A stretch of DNA of 56,867 bases. Source: Clostridiales bacterium. Its GTDB lineage: Bacteria > Bacillota > Clostridia > TANB77 > CAG-508. Below the pieces are notes generated by a model. The model was not told the origin of the DNA. It made no database searches and saw only the letters and a list, made by a program, of their open reading frames with translations. Positions 16,944 through 26,111 of the stretch are shown here, in pieces (position 1 is the stretch's first letter; each line of letters opens with the position of its first letter). The DNA is taken from the NCBI GenBank assembly GCA_004554705.1, contig SFKS01000008.1:1-56867 (forward strand), given 5' to 3'. A program made the position numbers and the translations under genes.

Positions 16944-18329
16944 TTAGAATATTATTCTTTCTTCTATCCATTTTTCTAGTTCATCAATTTTTACTCTTAC
17001 CTGTTCCATTGTATCTCTATCTCTTATTGTTACTGAGTTATCTTTTTCTGTTTCGAAGTCTACTGTTATACAATATGGTGTTCCTATCTCATCTTCTCTT
17101 CTATATCTTTTACCTATACTTCCTGCCTCATCATATTCGCACATATATTTTTTTGATAGCATTTCGTATATTTCTTCTGCTTTTGGACTTAATTTTTTTG
17201 ATAGAGGGAGAATTGCTACTTTATATGGTGCTAAAAATGGATGTAAATGTAATACTGTTCTTATATCTCCTTCTGCAATTTCTTCTTCATCATATGCATT
17301 GCACAAAAATGCTAAAGCTACTCTATCGCATCCAAGTGATGGTTCAACACAGTATGGTATAAATTTTTCTCCTGTTTCTTGGTCTAAAAATGTTAAATCC
17401 TCTTTAGAATGCTCCATATGTTGCTTCAAATCATAGTCTGTTCTATCTGCAATTCCCCAAAGTTCTCCCCAGCCAAATGGAAATAGAAATTCTATATCTG
17501 TTGTTCCTTTACTATAAAAACATAATTCTTCTTGTGAATGATCTCTTAATCTTATATTTTCTTCTTTTATTCCTAACTTTAGTAACCAACTCTTGCAGAA
17601 GCTTCTCCAGTATTCAAACCATTCTATATCTGTACCTGGTTTGCAAAAGAATTCTAATTCCATTTGTTCAAATTCTCTGATTCTGAATAAAAAATTTCCT
17701 GGTGTTATCTCGTTTCTGAATGATTTACCTATTTGTGCTATTCCCATTGGCAATTTCTTTCTTGTTGTTCTTAGTACATTTTTAAAATTCACAAAAATAC
17801 CTTGGGCTGTTTCTGGTCTTAGATATAATTCAGATTTTGTGTCTTCTGTTACTCCTTGAAAAGTTTTAAACATAAGGTTGAATTTTCTTATTGGTGTAAA
17901 GTCACTTGCTCCACAGTTTGGACATTTTATTCCTTTTTTATTTATAAAATCCATCATTTTTTCATCTGTCCAGCCATCTACAATTGCTTCTTGGTTGTTT
18001 TCTTTCAACCAGTCTTCTATTAGTTTATCAGCTCTATGCCTTGTTTTACAAGATTTGCAATCTATAAGTGGATCACTAAATCCTCCTATATGTCCTGATG
18101 CAACCCATGTTTCAGGATTCATTAATATTGCTGTGTCTAATCCTACATTATATTTATTTTCTTGCACAAATTTTTTCAGCCATGCTTTTTTTACATTGTT
18201 TTTGAATTCCGCTCCTAATGGTCCATAATCCCAAGAGTTTGCTAATCCTCCATAAATTTCTGAGCCGGGATATATATATCCCCTATTTTTACACAAGTTC
18301 ACTATCTTTTCCATTGTTTTTTCCTTCAT
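16944..18329 (-). CDS. glyS: Glycyl-tRNA synthetase, dimeric class II type
   Basis: This enzyme charges tRNA-Gly. The 461-residue protein is the homodimeric type: it starts with the zinc-binding and motif 1 region (GYIYPGSEIYGGLANSWDYGPLG), has CKSCKTRHRAD and CPNCGASDF cysteines, motif 2 with RPETAQGIFVNFKNV and FRNEITPGNFLFRIREFEQMELEFF (parts), motif 3 SLGCDRVALAFLC and a C-terminal anticodon-binding domain. The start at 18329 follows AAAGGA. tRNA-Gly status is of special interest here because glycine is the residue read after each CGG frameshift. Confidence 0.97.
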   Translation of the reverse strand: MKEKTMEKIVNLCKNRGYIYPGSEIYGGLANSWDYGPLGAEFKNNVKKAWLKKFVQENKYNVGLDTAILMNPETWVASGHIGGFSDPLIDCKSCKTRHRADKLIEDWLKENNQEAIVDGWTDEKMMDFINKKGIKCPNCGASDFTPIRKFNLMFKTFQGVTEDTKSELYLRPETAQGIFVNFKNVLRTTRKKLPMGIAQIGKSFRNEITPGNFLFRIREFEQMELEFFCKPGTDIEWFEYWRSFCKSWLLKLGIKEENIRLRDHSQEELCFYSKGTTDIEFLFPFGWGELWGIADRTDYDLKQHMEHSKEDLTFLDQETGEKFIPYCVEPSLGCDRVALAFLCNAYDEEEIAEGDIRTVLHLHPFLAPYKVAILPLSKKLSPKAEEIYEMLSKKYMCEYDEAGSIGKRYRREDEIGTPYCITVDFETEKDNSVTIRDRDTMEQVRVKIDELEKWIEERIIF

Positions 18330-18446
18330 ATGTTCACATTCCTTTCATATTTATAACGTATATTATTTTATAATATATTTTGGAAATTATCAATACTTTT
18401 TATTGTTTTTGTTTTATGTTATCTTGTTTTAATTTCATGTTTTACC

Positions 18447-18476
18447 TGTGGATACTGTGGATAACTCTGTGAATAA
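18447..18476. promoter_or_regulatory. Cluster of three DnaA-box-like 9-mers
   Basis: TGTGGATAC (18447-18455), TGTGGATAA (18456-18464) and TGTGAATAA (18468-18476) lie head to tail; the second is a perfect complement of the DnaA box TTATCCACA and the others differ by one base. They sit in the 263-base gap between the DUF1294 gene and glyS, which otherwise shows only AT-rich sequence. Confidence 0.5.
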
Positions 18477-18592
18477 TTCATTTTATTGGGTTTTATTTTT
18501 GTCATTTTTTGTCTTTTTATGTTTTTTTGTCTACTTGTTTTTATGTTTTTTGTTATTTTTACTTTTTATGTGTACGGTATGTTTGTTTGCCA

Positions 18593-18877
18593 CTATTTTG
18601 TTAAATAGATTGCTATTGCTACTATTACTTCAAGTATTAATATTGTTGGGAAACCTATTATAAATCTTATTTTTTTAGTTTTGTGCCTGAACATATACAT
18701 ACCAGCTATTCCACCAATTCCACCACCTAGAAAAACTAATGTAAATAGTGTTTTTTCTGGAATTCTTCTTTTATTTGATTTTGCTTTGTATTTGTCTATG
18801 TACATTGCACTTAGAGTTATTAAATTTATAGATATTAAATACATAATAATATTTTTAATTGTGAAAATTTTTTCCAT
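18593..18877 (-). CDS. DUF1294 family membrane protein
   Basis: A 94-residue membrane protein with three hydrophobic segments (about 8-25, 45-62 and 72-92). The central pattern YIDKYKAKSNKRRIPEKTL followed by GGGIGGIAGMYMFRHKTKK is characteristic of the DUF1294 family, whose function is unknown. In other proteins this domain is sometimes attached to cold-shock domains; here it is alone. It lies between the HU gene and glyS on the same strand, with a terminator separating it from HU. Confidence 0.85.
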   Translation of the reverse strand: MEKIFTIKNIIMYLISINLITLSAMYIDKYKAKSNKRRIPEKTLFTLVFLGGGIGGIAGMYMFRHKTKKIRFIIGFPTILILEVIVAIAIYLTK

Positions 18878-18905
18878 TGTTTCTCCTTAATAAATTATAT
18901 AAAAA

Positions 18906-18922
18906 GCGACCTAACTGGTCGC
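18906..18922 (-). terminator. Terminator after the HU gene
   Basis: GCGACC-TAACT-GGTCGC with a T-rich tract on the minus strand (CGCTTTTTATA), 24 bases after the HU stop codon. Confidence 0.85.
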
Positions 18923-18945
18923 CTTTATATTAATTTATATAAACT

Positions 18946-19224
18946 TTATTTTTTGTTTACTAAATCTTTTAATGCTTTACCAGCTTTAAATACTGGAGCC
19001 TTTGATGCAGGTATTTTGATTTCTTCCTTAGTTTGTGGGTTTCTACCTTTTCTAGCTGCTCTTTTTCTAACTTCAAAAGAACCAAATCCTACTAATTGAA
19101 CTTTATCACCTTCAACTAGTGCTTCTGTTATTACATCAACAAATGCATTTACAGATGCTTCTGCTCCTTTTTTAGTATCTCCTGTTTTTGCAGCTATTGC
19201 TGCGATTAATTCAGCTTTGTTCAT
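18946..19224 (-). CDS. hup: Nucleoid protein HU
   Basis: HU is the small histone-like DNA-bending protein. The 92-residue sequence is a standard member: MNKAELIAAIAAKTGDTKKGAEA, the dimerising helices, VQLVGFGSFEVRKRAARKGRNP and the DNA-wrapping arm with the NPQTKEEIKIPASKAPVFKAGK region, ending LKDLVNKK. It has an excellent AGGAGG site and its own terminator. Unlike its AT-rich neighbours it uses many GCA/GCT alanine codons, as expected for a highly expressed gene. Confidence 0.98.
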   Translation of the reverse strand: MNKAELIAAIAAKTGDTKKGAEASVNAFVDVITEALVEGDKVQLVGFGSFEVRKRAARKGRNPQTKEEIKIPASKAPVFKAGKALKDLVNKK

Positions 19225-19385
19225 TTAAAACTACCTCCTATAAAAGTTTGATTTAGTGTAGAACCGTGTCTACTATTTAGATAATTCGCCATATTTAGCT
19301 AAAATCCTTCTTTTTTTTTATTATGTTTTTTGGTTTTTTCTTTATTTTTCAATGTTTCCGTTGTTTGTGTCGTCTGTAATCGGCT

Positions 19386-20996
19386 TTACTGTTGGTTTTC
19401 ATGTTTCTCCTGTTTGTAAATTTTATTTCCATATGGCAGCATACAAATTTCTTCTTTTGATAAGACTTTTAGTATAATTATAGTAATTATATATACTATA
19501 ACTCCAAGTATTAATGAAATAATCAAATTAACATTTTGTGAATTTACTATTAAGTTTTTATTATATACAAAATATGAAATTATTGTCATTGTTGTTGTAG
19601 CAATTATTGGTTTTATTATAAATTTTATTATTTCAAAGTGTATATCTATATATTTTTTTAAGTAATATAAACTTATTATAAAAGTAACTATATGACTAAT
19701 TATAGTTGCAATAATTGCCCCATTGATATTTAATTCTTTAATTTGCAACAAAGTAAGATTTAATATTAGTTTTATTATTGCACCAACGCCAATAGCTATT
19801 GCTGGTTCTTTTACTCTCTTTAATCCTTGAAGTACTCCCCCTATAGTTTGAGTTGTAGCTACAAAAACTATACTTAATGAGCATAGTTTTAACATTGTTT
19901 TGCCTAAATATGCATTTGGAAAAAGTAATTTCAGTATTGGCTCTGCAAACACTAGTAATACAGCTGTGCATGGTAGGCTTATTAAGATTGTTGCCAAAAT
20001 AGAAAAGCTTATTCTTTTAATTGCTTTATCTATTTCTCCTCTAGCTTGTGCTGCTGATATTGTTGGAATTAATGTTATTGCAAAGGCTATGTTAAAGGAA
20101 TATGGTAAAGCGACCAGTCCCTCTATTTTCCCTGTTAGAATTCCGAATTGTAGTTTTGCGTTGTCAGCTCCCATAAATTTGGCTATAATATTAACAATTG
20201 TAAATGTATCTATTGTTTTATTGGCTGTTGCCAATAATGAAGTTATAGTTATAGGTAGTGATATGTATAAAATGTTTTTTATTATTTTTCTTGCACTCTC
20301 TTGTTCTTTTTGTGTTGAAGTTATTACGTCCTTCCATATTTCTTGTTTATTCTTAATATATAAAAGATATAAATATGCAAAGCTAACGAAGGTTGATGCT
20401 GTTGTAGCTATTGCTGCTCCTGCTACCATTGTTGTAGTGTTTTTTTTAAATAAAACTGCAAAGATTTCAACTATTACTATTGTTACTATTGTTTTTAGAA
20501 TTTGTTCTAATGATTGTGAATTTGCAGTTATTTTGATTTTTTCTCTCCCATTAAAGTATCCTCTTAATACTCCTGAAGTTGCTACCATAAATACAGATGG
20601 TGCAAGAGTCATTATTGTCATTTCGGCTTCTGGAATTCCTAAATAAGAATTAGCAATTTTTTTTGCACTTACAAATAAAATTGTAGAACCTACAAATCCT
20701 ATTAGCCCAAAAATAGATATTGCAATTTTGAAGATTCTATAAGCTCCTTTGTTATCCCCTACTGCTACTTTTGCTGATATCATTTGTGATACTGTATTTG
20801 AAGCTCCTATGGAGGATATTGCTAAAAATAATGTATATATTTGAAAGCCTGCAGAATATATTGCATTCCCTGCATCTCCAAAGCCTTCTTTGTTTGTAAG
20901 ATATATTTTATATATTAGTCCTACAAACTTTATAATGATTTGTGATAACATCAATACCATTACACCTTGCATAAAGCTCTGTTTGTTTTTTTTCAA
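19386..20996 (-). CDS. SpoVB-like polysaccharide flippase (MOP superfamily)
   Basis: A 536-residue membrane protein of the MATE/MOP flippase superfamily, most like SpoVB/MurJ-type lipid II or polysaccharide flippases. It has about 14 hydrophobic segments starting with MQGVMVLMLSQIIIKFVGLIYK, the loop NAIYSAGFQIYTLFLAISSIGASNTVSQMIS, GVLRGYFNGREK, and a second half with TQTIGGVLQGLKRVKEPAIAIG. Bacteria often have several paralogues; the order and SpoVB-like N-terminus support a sporulation or cell-envelope role, but I cannot separate SpoVB from YtgP-like members. It is a single gene with divergent neighbour 21133. Confidence 0.85.
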   Translation of the reverse strand: MKKNKQSFMQGVMVLMLSQIIIKFVGLIYKIYLTNKEGFGDAGNAIYSAGFQIYTLFLAISSIGASNTVSQMISAKVAVGDNKGAYRIFKIAISIFGLIGFVGSTILFVSAKKIANSYLGIPEAEMTIMTLAPSVFMVATSGVLRGYFNGREKIKITANSQSLEQILKTIVTIVIVEIFAVLFKKNTTTMVAGAAIATTASTFVSFAYLYLLYIKNKQEIWKDVITSTQKEQESARKIIKNILYISLPITITSLLATANKTIDTFTIVNIIAKFMGADNAKLQFGILTGKIEGLVALPYSFNIAFAITLIPTISAAQARGEIDKAIKRISFSILATILISLPCTAVLLVFAEPILKLLFPNAYLGKTMLKLCSLSIVFVATTQTIGGVLQGLKRVKEPAIAIGVGAIIKLILNLTLLQIKELNINGAIIATIISHIVTFIISLYYLKKYIDIHFEIIKFIIKPIIATTTMTIISYFVYNKNLIVNSQNVNLIISLILGVIVYIITIIILKVLSKEEICMLPYGNKIYKQEKHENQQ

Positions 20997-21132
20997 TTGC
21001 CTGCCTCCGTCTTACTATATTAATACAAGTTTATGGTAATTTTTGTAATAAAATTACTAAAAAGACTTGTTTTTTTTTTATTTTTATAGGATAATATATA
21101 TATGTATAAATATATTATTGGAGGAATTAACA

Positions 21133-23442
21133 GTGAAACTATTTGATAAATTTTTAGGAGTTTTAAAAACAGATAGAAATACTTTTTTTACATATATTTT
21201 AACTTTAATAACTGCATATATTTTAGTAGATAGAATTGTTGAACTGATTTTTTTATGTTTTACAGGTATGTCAGTCAATTATTGGGGACCTATACAATAT
21301 ACTTTTGCTTTATTGTGTCCTGCTTTTGCATATGCATTCTCTATTCCATCCAAATTCGCAAAATCAGATCAAATAAAAATTTCTTTCTTTTATGCATTTT
21401 GGGTTGCTTTTTATATTATAGCAATTTCAATGTTTATACAATGGATTAATAGAGTAGCATGGATTGGTGTTTTGTCTTTACCTAATGCTAATGCCTTTTT
21501 ATCAACTTTTGCTAAAGCCACAAAAAGAGCTCTTTCATTAACACCAATATATATATTATTAATGACATTTTATAAATTATTTTTCTGGTTATACAAAATA
21601 ATTAATGACCCAATTTTCCCAAATAATTTTAAAGATTCTATTCTTGACTTTGCAGGTTTAGATATTACTAGTGCACCTGAAAGTACTGGTCCATATAGTT
21701 TTGAGGTGACTCTATGTACAGATAGGTCAACTGGTAAACCAGTGAAACTGATAGAAAAGAGAAGATTTGAAACTAGTTTAATTATAGGTCCTTCTGGAAC
21801 TGGAAAATCTGCTTTGATTATGGAACCTATGATGGCAAGAGATTTAGAGAAAAAATATTTCTTACGTGAAGCCTCTAAAGAAGTTGGATATAATGCCTTA
21901 AAAAGTGGTTTGGCTGTTTTAGATTGTCCTTATGCTAAAGAATACTTAAATGCCAATTTCAGATTAGATATGCTTTCTCCTACTTTAGGTAAAGAGAAAG
22001 CTTATAAAGATTGTGTAAAGAAATTAATATATGGAGAAATGCCTAATGGCACAATCATTTATAAAAATTTAGGTTTAGCAGCTCTTACTCCTGATAATGA
22101 GCAAACTTATAAAATAGCTGATGTTGCTAAAAATTTTGGAATACCTACTCACATTATAGATCCTCTTGATGCAAACTCTCCTGGTTTAAACCCATTTACT
22201 TTACCTACTCCATCACTTGCTGGTTTAATGATTGCATTAATTTTAGAAGGTCTTTACAATGCATCAAGTGCAACTGCTGAACTTGCATATATGAAAGATT
22301 TAGCTTATCAAGCAATACAAAATATTTGTGTGTTTTTAGGTGAATTATATCCAAGACGTCACAATGGGGACTTACCAAATTTAGAAGATTTATTAGAATG
22401 TTTAACAAATTTTGATTTAGTTGAAGAACTATGTGAAGATATTAAAAAAGATCCTGATTTGTATAACACATATAAATTTCAAGTTGCTTATTTTGAACAA
22501 CACTTTTATAAAAATGCTACTGGACGTGAAGATATGAAAAAATATGTTCATTTTGCTACAGCACAACTTGAAGAATTATTAAGAGCTGCTTCTATAAGAG
22601 ATATTATTTGTAAAAGACGCAATAATTTAAATTTTAATGAAATTTTAAAAAATGGAGAAGTAGTATTAATGTGTACAAGACCAGCTGATATTGGTGGTAC
22701 AGCACATCAAGGTTTTGGTCGTTTCTTCTTAACTTTGCTTATGTGTGCTATTGAAGGACGTCCTGGTAGTGATAAAACAAGAATTCCATATTTCTTGTAT
22801 GTAGATGAGTTTGATAAATATGCACATCCTTTGTTTACAGATATGTTTACTTTGTATAGAAAGTATAAAGTAGGTTGTATTTTATCTGCTCAAAACTTAA
22901 GTAATTTAGGAGGAACTTCTAGTCCGTTTATGCAAAGTCTTCTATCAAACTGTCCAACCAAAGTTACATTTGGTAACTGTACACCAGAAGAATATGCATG
23001 GTGGGAAAAAGAATTTGGTCAAAGACGTGAATGGGGTCTTACAAATTCCTATGATGCGAGCAATATTGGTAGCATAAATTGGGAATGGAAAGACACTATG
23101 AGAGTGGCTAAAATACAAGGTTTGAAGTTTAAATCATGTATTTATAAAACAAAAGATAAAAAAGGTAAGAATATAGTAAACTATGGTTCTTTAGACTTTT
23201 TAGAATCAAAATATAAAGAACCACATAAAGTAAAGAGTTATGATTTTGATAAATTTAATATTGGTATATCACATAATGAAGAAACTAAAAAAACTAAAAA
23301 GAAAAAATTCAATCCATCTCTTGTAGATTTTGATGATGCTAATTTAGATCCAATTCAAACTGATATAAATGATTCTTCTTACCTATTCAATAATGAAGAC
23401 GCAATTAGTTTTAATTTAAATGATAAGAAACCAAATAATTAA
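21133..23442 (+). CDS. VirD4/TraG-family coupling-protein-like ATPase
   Basis: This 769-residue protein resembles the coupling ATPases that feed DNA or protein into type IV secretion channels. It starts at a GTG (21133) behind GGAGG. Four membrane helices occupy roughly residues 19-45, 50-72, 83-107 and 138-160; then come Walker A GPSGTGKS (219-226), a strand containing LAALTPDNEQTYKIADVA, and Walker B FLYVDEFDKY (554-563) followed by YRKYKVGCILSAQNLSNLGG, as in VirD4/TraD motor domains. The tail is lysine-rich then acidic. No relaxase, VirB4 or other transfer gene is nearby. Codon use looks like the neighbours. It faces the 23482-24417 gene across a shared terminator. Confidence 0.85.
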   Translation: MKLFDKFLGVLKTDRNTFFTYILTLITAYILVDRIVELIFLCFTGMSVNYWGPIQYTFALLCPAFAYAFSIPSKFAKSDQIKISFFYAFWVAFYIIAISMFIQWINRVAWIGVLSLPNANAFLSTFAKATKRALSLTPIYILLMTFYKLFFWLYKIINDPIFPNNFKDSILDFAGLDITSAPESTGPYSFEVTLCTDRSTGKPVKLIEKRRFETSLIIGPSGTGKSALIMEPMMARDLEKKYFLREASKEVGYNALKSGLAVLDCPYAKEYLNANFRLDMLSPTLGKEKAYKDCVKKLIYGEMPNGTIIYKNLGLAALTPDNEQTYKIADVAKNFGIPTHIIDPLDANSPGLNPFTLPTPSLAGLMIALILEGLYNASSATAELAYMKDLAYQAIQNICVFLGELYPRRHNGDLPNLEDLLECLTNFDLVEELCEDIKKDPDLYNTYKFQVAYFEQHFYKNATGREDMKKYVHFATAQLEELLRAASIRDIICKRRNNLNFNEILKNGEVVLMCTRPADIGGTAHQGFGRFFLTLLMCAIEGRPGSDKTRIPYFLYVDEFDKYAHPLFTDMFTLYRKYKVGCILSAQNLSNLGGTSSPFMQSLLSNCPTKVTFGNCTPEEYAWWEKEFGQRREWGLTNSYDASNIGSINWEWKDTMRVAKIQGLKFKSCIYKTKDKKGKNIVNYGSLDFLESKYKEPHKVKSYDFDKFNIGISHNEETKKTKKKKFNPSLVDFDDANLDPIQTDINDSSYLFNNEDAISFNLNDKKPNN

Positions 23443-23468
23443 AAAAATTCCCTTTTGGGAATTTTTTT
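23441..23468. terminator. Bidirectional terminator between the coupling ATPase and its convergent neighbour
   Basis: A7-TTCCC-TTTT-GGGAA-T7 (12-bp arms, 4-nt loop) immediately follows the ATPase stop and serves both strands. Confidence 0.88.
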
Positions 23469-23481
23469 AATATTCATATAA

Positions 23482-24417
23482 TTATTCTAATATCTTCAAG
23501 TTTAATTCTTGAATTTTATATTTTCCTGTTTCTTCATCTAGCACAAACTCTGTTAGTGATTTTACAATGCTTGTACTGTTTTGTCTTAAATCTGTTGTGA
23601 AGCATATTTTTGTATTTGGTATTTCTAATTTGTTTGATACAATTATTTTAAAAGTTTCTATTGTATGTTTTTCGTCTTCACATACTAATATTAGTTGTGG
23701 CTTTGTTTCATAACCAGAATCAAATTGTACAAAATTTTCATAAAAATCTTTTATTAATTTCATTCTATCAATGACTTTCTTTTCCCAACCTTCTTCTCTC
23801 CTTACGACTTCAAATACTAAATCTGCAGTTTTTCCTGCCCTTGATAACTTTACTCCAGCTTGCATTTTGAAAGTTTTTCCAGTTTGTTTTGCAGTAATTG
23901 CTGGTTTTACTTTATAGCTATCAAAAGCTTTTACTTTTCTCATATATGAAATAATTACTTGGTTACCTGCTAATCTTTTCTTTATCATTTCCACTGGTTT
24001 TGTATTATCAGTTGGTTGCCACTTACATTCTATTCCTCTTGAATTTAATAGATATTTCCCCATTTTTTCTAAACAGTAAATTCTATATATTCCCTTTCCT
24101 TCTTCTGCTGTAAAGTAATACCTTGTTAAGATTTTCATTTTTATTAATTGGTCTAGCTTATTATTTAGTTTGTCTTGGGACTTTAAATCTGCTCCTCTTG
24201 TTTCAAGTATTTGGTATATCTGTCTTGAAGTTATAAATTCAAATTCATTGACCAATTCTAGAATTTTAAAATGTATATCTGTTATATGTCCTATATTTAT
24301 TTTATTTATTATTTGGTTAATTGAAACATATCCATCTTTTCCATCAAAGGTTTTAATTTCTCCTTCTCTCATTGCAAATGGAGATATAGTCGTTTTGATT
24401 TCTTCATCTTCTACCAT
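23482..24417 (-). CDS. Winged-helix protein similar to replication-relaxation proteins
   Basis: A 311-residue protein I can only place tentatively. Residues about 38-115 form a winged helix (ILELVNEFEFITSRQIYQIL, then KLNNKLDQLIKMKILTRYYF and GIYRIYCLEKMGKYLL). The second half has a nuclease-like alpha/beta pattern: ADLVFEVVRREEGWEKKVIDRM, QLILVCEDEKHTIETF and ICFTTDL. This arrangement resembles the replication-relaxation family, which is often found beside VirD4-like ATPases on plasmids and conjugative elements. Here it converges on exactly such an ATPase, so the pair probably belongs together. No other mobile-element genes are visible. Confidence 0.6.
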   Translation of the reverse strand: MVEDEEIKTTISPFAMREGEIKTFDGKDGYVSINQIINKINIGHITDIHFKILELVNEFEFITSRQIYQILETRGADLKSQDKLNNKLDQLIKMKILTRYYFTAEEGKGIYRIYCLEKMGKYLLNSRGIECKWQPTDNTKPVEMIKKRLAGNQVIISYMRKVKAFDSYKVKPAITAKQTGKTFKMQAGVKLSRAGKTADLVFEVVRREEGWEKKVIDRMKLIKDFYENFVQFDSGYETKPQLILVCEDEKHTIETFKIIVSNKLEIPNTKICFTTDLRQNSTSIVKSLTEFVLDEETGKYKIQELNLKILE

Positions 24418-24470
24418 AAAAATTCCTCCTTATCTAAACTTTTATATTGTATTCTTTGATAAATAGTATA

Positions 24471-25191
24471 TCAATTTTTTAATAATTCGTCAACCTCTGA
24501 TTGTTTTAAGTATCTCCATGTACCTATTTGCAAATCTTTTACTCCTATATTACCTATTTTGCTTCTATGGAGAGCTAGTACTTTTCTTCCGTACACTTTC
24601 ACACATTCTCCTTATTTGCCTATTCTTTCCTTCATGTACTGTTATTTCTAATCTAGATTTGTTTTGTTCTTGATCTATTTTTAGAATTTTTACTCTTGCC
24701 TTAGTTGTTACAAAATCCCCTATGTCTACTCCGCTTTCAAGCTTTTTTACTTCCTCAGGAGTTATAAGCCCTTTTAATGTTACTGTATATGTTTTTGTTA
24801 TTTCATGTTTTGGATGTGTTACTTTGTATACAAATTCGCCATCATCTGTTAATATTAATGCCCCTGATGTATACATATCAAGTCTTCCTACTGGAACTAG
24901 TCTTTTATTAGTTTTTACTAAATCTAATACAGTTTGTCTTCCAAATTGATCTTTTACTGTTGTTACATATTCTATTGGTTTGTTTAATAGTATATATGTA
25001 TAGTCTTTTTTAGGATTTGTTACAAGCTTATTATCGAATTTTATTTCATCTATATCTGGATTGATTTTAACACCTAATTGAGTAGTAGTTTCATTATTTA
25101 CCTTTACTCTACCTTCTACGATATACTCTTCGCATTTTCTTCTTGAGGCAATACCTGCTTCTGCTAAGTATTTTTGTAAACGTTCTTCCAT
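24471..25191 (-). CDS. rluB: 23S rRNA pseudouridine synthase RluB/RsuA family, read through a +1 shift at CGG
   Basis: This enzyme isomerises a uridine in large-subunit rRNA. It starts at the ATG at 25191 (after AGAAAGG) with an S4 RNA-binding domain (MEERLQKYLAEAGIASRRKCEEY), then the catalytic GRLDMYTSGALILTDDGEF segment with its Asp, and EGKNRQIRRMCESV. Frame 0 then meets CGG (24589-24591) and ends 10 codons later. Skipping the C (24591) gives V-GRKVLALHRSKIGNIG and a natural end LLKN at 24471, 239 residues in all, the family's normal length. The residue read after the skip is the glycine of the conserved MxEAxG turn. It overlaps no other gene and follows rluD. Confidence 0.92.
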
Positions 25192-25211
25192 TTTTAAATC
25201 CTTTCTATATT

Positions 25212-26111
25212 TCAATTGCTACATAATTGTTTAAGTACCTGTTCAAAATATTTTGGTAAAGGTGCTTCGAACTTTACAATTTCACCTGTTCTTGGATGTT
25301 TAAATTCCAATTTCTCTGCATGTAGCATTTGCCCTAAAACATTAAATGGATTTTTTCCATTTGAATATACATAGTCTCCTACTATTGGATAACCTATTTC
25401 GGCTAAGTGTACTCTTATTTGGTGTGTTCTACCTGTTTCTATATTTAGTTCTAGAAGTGTATATCCTTCAAATCTGTTTAATACCTTGAAATGCGTTATT
25501 GCTTCTTTTCCATTTTTACTTACTGCCATCTTTTTTCTGTCTTTGGTATTTCTTCCTATCGGCATATTTATTGTTGCTTCATTTTCTTTAATAACGCCTC
25601 TTACTAACGCTATATATGTTTTCTTAACTTGTCTTTTTTGTATCTGATTACTTAAGTTTATATGTGCTTTGTCATTTTTGGCTATTATTACAAGTCCTGA
25701 CGTGTCTTTATCTATTCTATGTACAATTCCGGGTCTTATTTTTCCGCCTATTCCTGATAAATCACCCTTGCATCTAGCCATTACTGCATTTGCAAGTGTA
25801 CCATCTGGATTTCCATTCCCTGGATGAACTACTATTCCCTTCTCTTTGTTTATTACAAGCATATCGTCATCCTCATATATAACATCTAACGGCATTTCTT
25901 GAGGTTTTAAATCTATTTCTTCAGCTTTCTCCTCCTCAATTATAATGGTCTCACCTATACTTGTTTTATATGATGGTTTTTCTTGTTTTCCATTAACTAA
26001 AATTTTTCCAGTCTTAATCATCCTTTGAATTGCTTCTCGTGATAAGCTTGTTTCTAGCTTGTTTACAATTTTATCTAGTCTATCTATTTCTGATACCTTA
26101 TACTTTTTCAT
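25212..26111 (-). CDS. rluD: Large-subunit rRNA pseudouridine synthase RluD family
   Basis: A pseudouridine synthase of the RluA/RluD family. The 299-residue protein has an N-terminal S4 domain (about 10-75: TSLSREAIQRMIKTGKILVNG), then the catalytic region with the core HRIDKDTSGLVIIAKND containing the nucleophilic Asp, QKRQVKKTYIALVRG, and the RTHQIRVHLAEIGYPIVGDYVYS motif. Its 3' end lies just before rluB and its start overlaps the end of lspA by 14 bases, giving the common clostridial order lspA-rluD with translational coupling. Confidence 0.95.
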   Translation of the reverse strand: MKKYKVSEIDRLDKIVNKLETSLSREAIQRMIKTGKILVNGKQEKPSYKTSIGETIIIEEEKAEEIDLKPQEMPLDVIYEDDDMLVINKEKGIVVHPGNGNPDGTLANAVMARCKGDLSGIGGKIRPGIVHRIDKDTSGLVIIAKNDKAHINLSNQIQKRQVKKTYIALVRGVIKENEATINMPIGRNTKDRKKMAVSKNGKEAITHFKVLNRFEGYTLLELNIETGRTHQIRVHLAEIGYPIVGDYVYSNGKNPFNVLGQMLHAEKLEFKHPRTGEIVKFEAPLPKYFEQVLKQLCSN

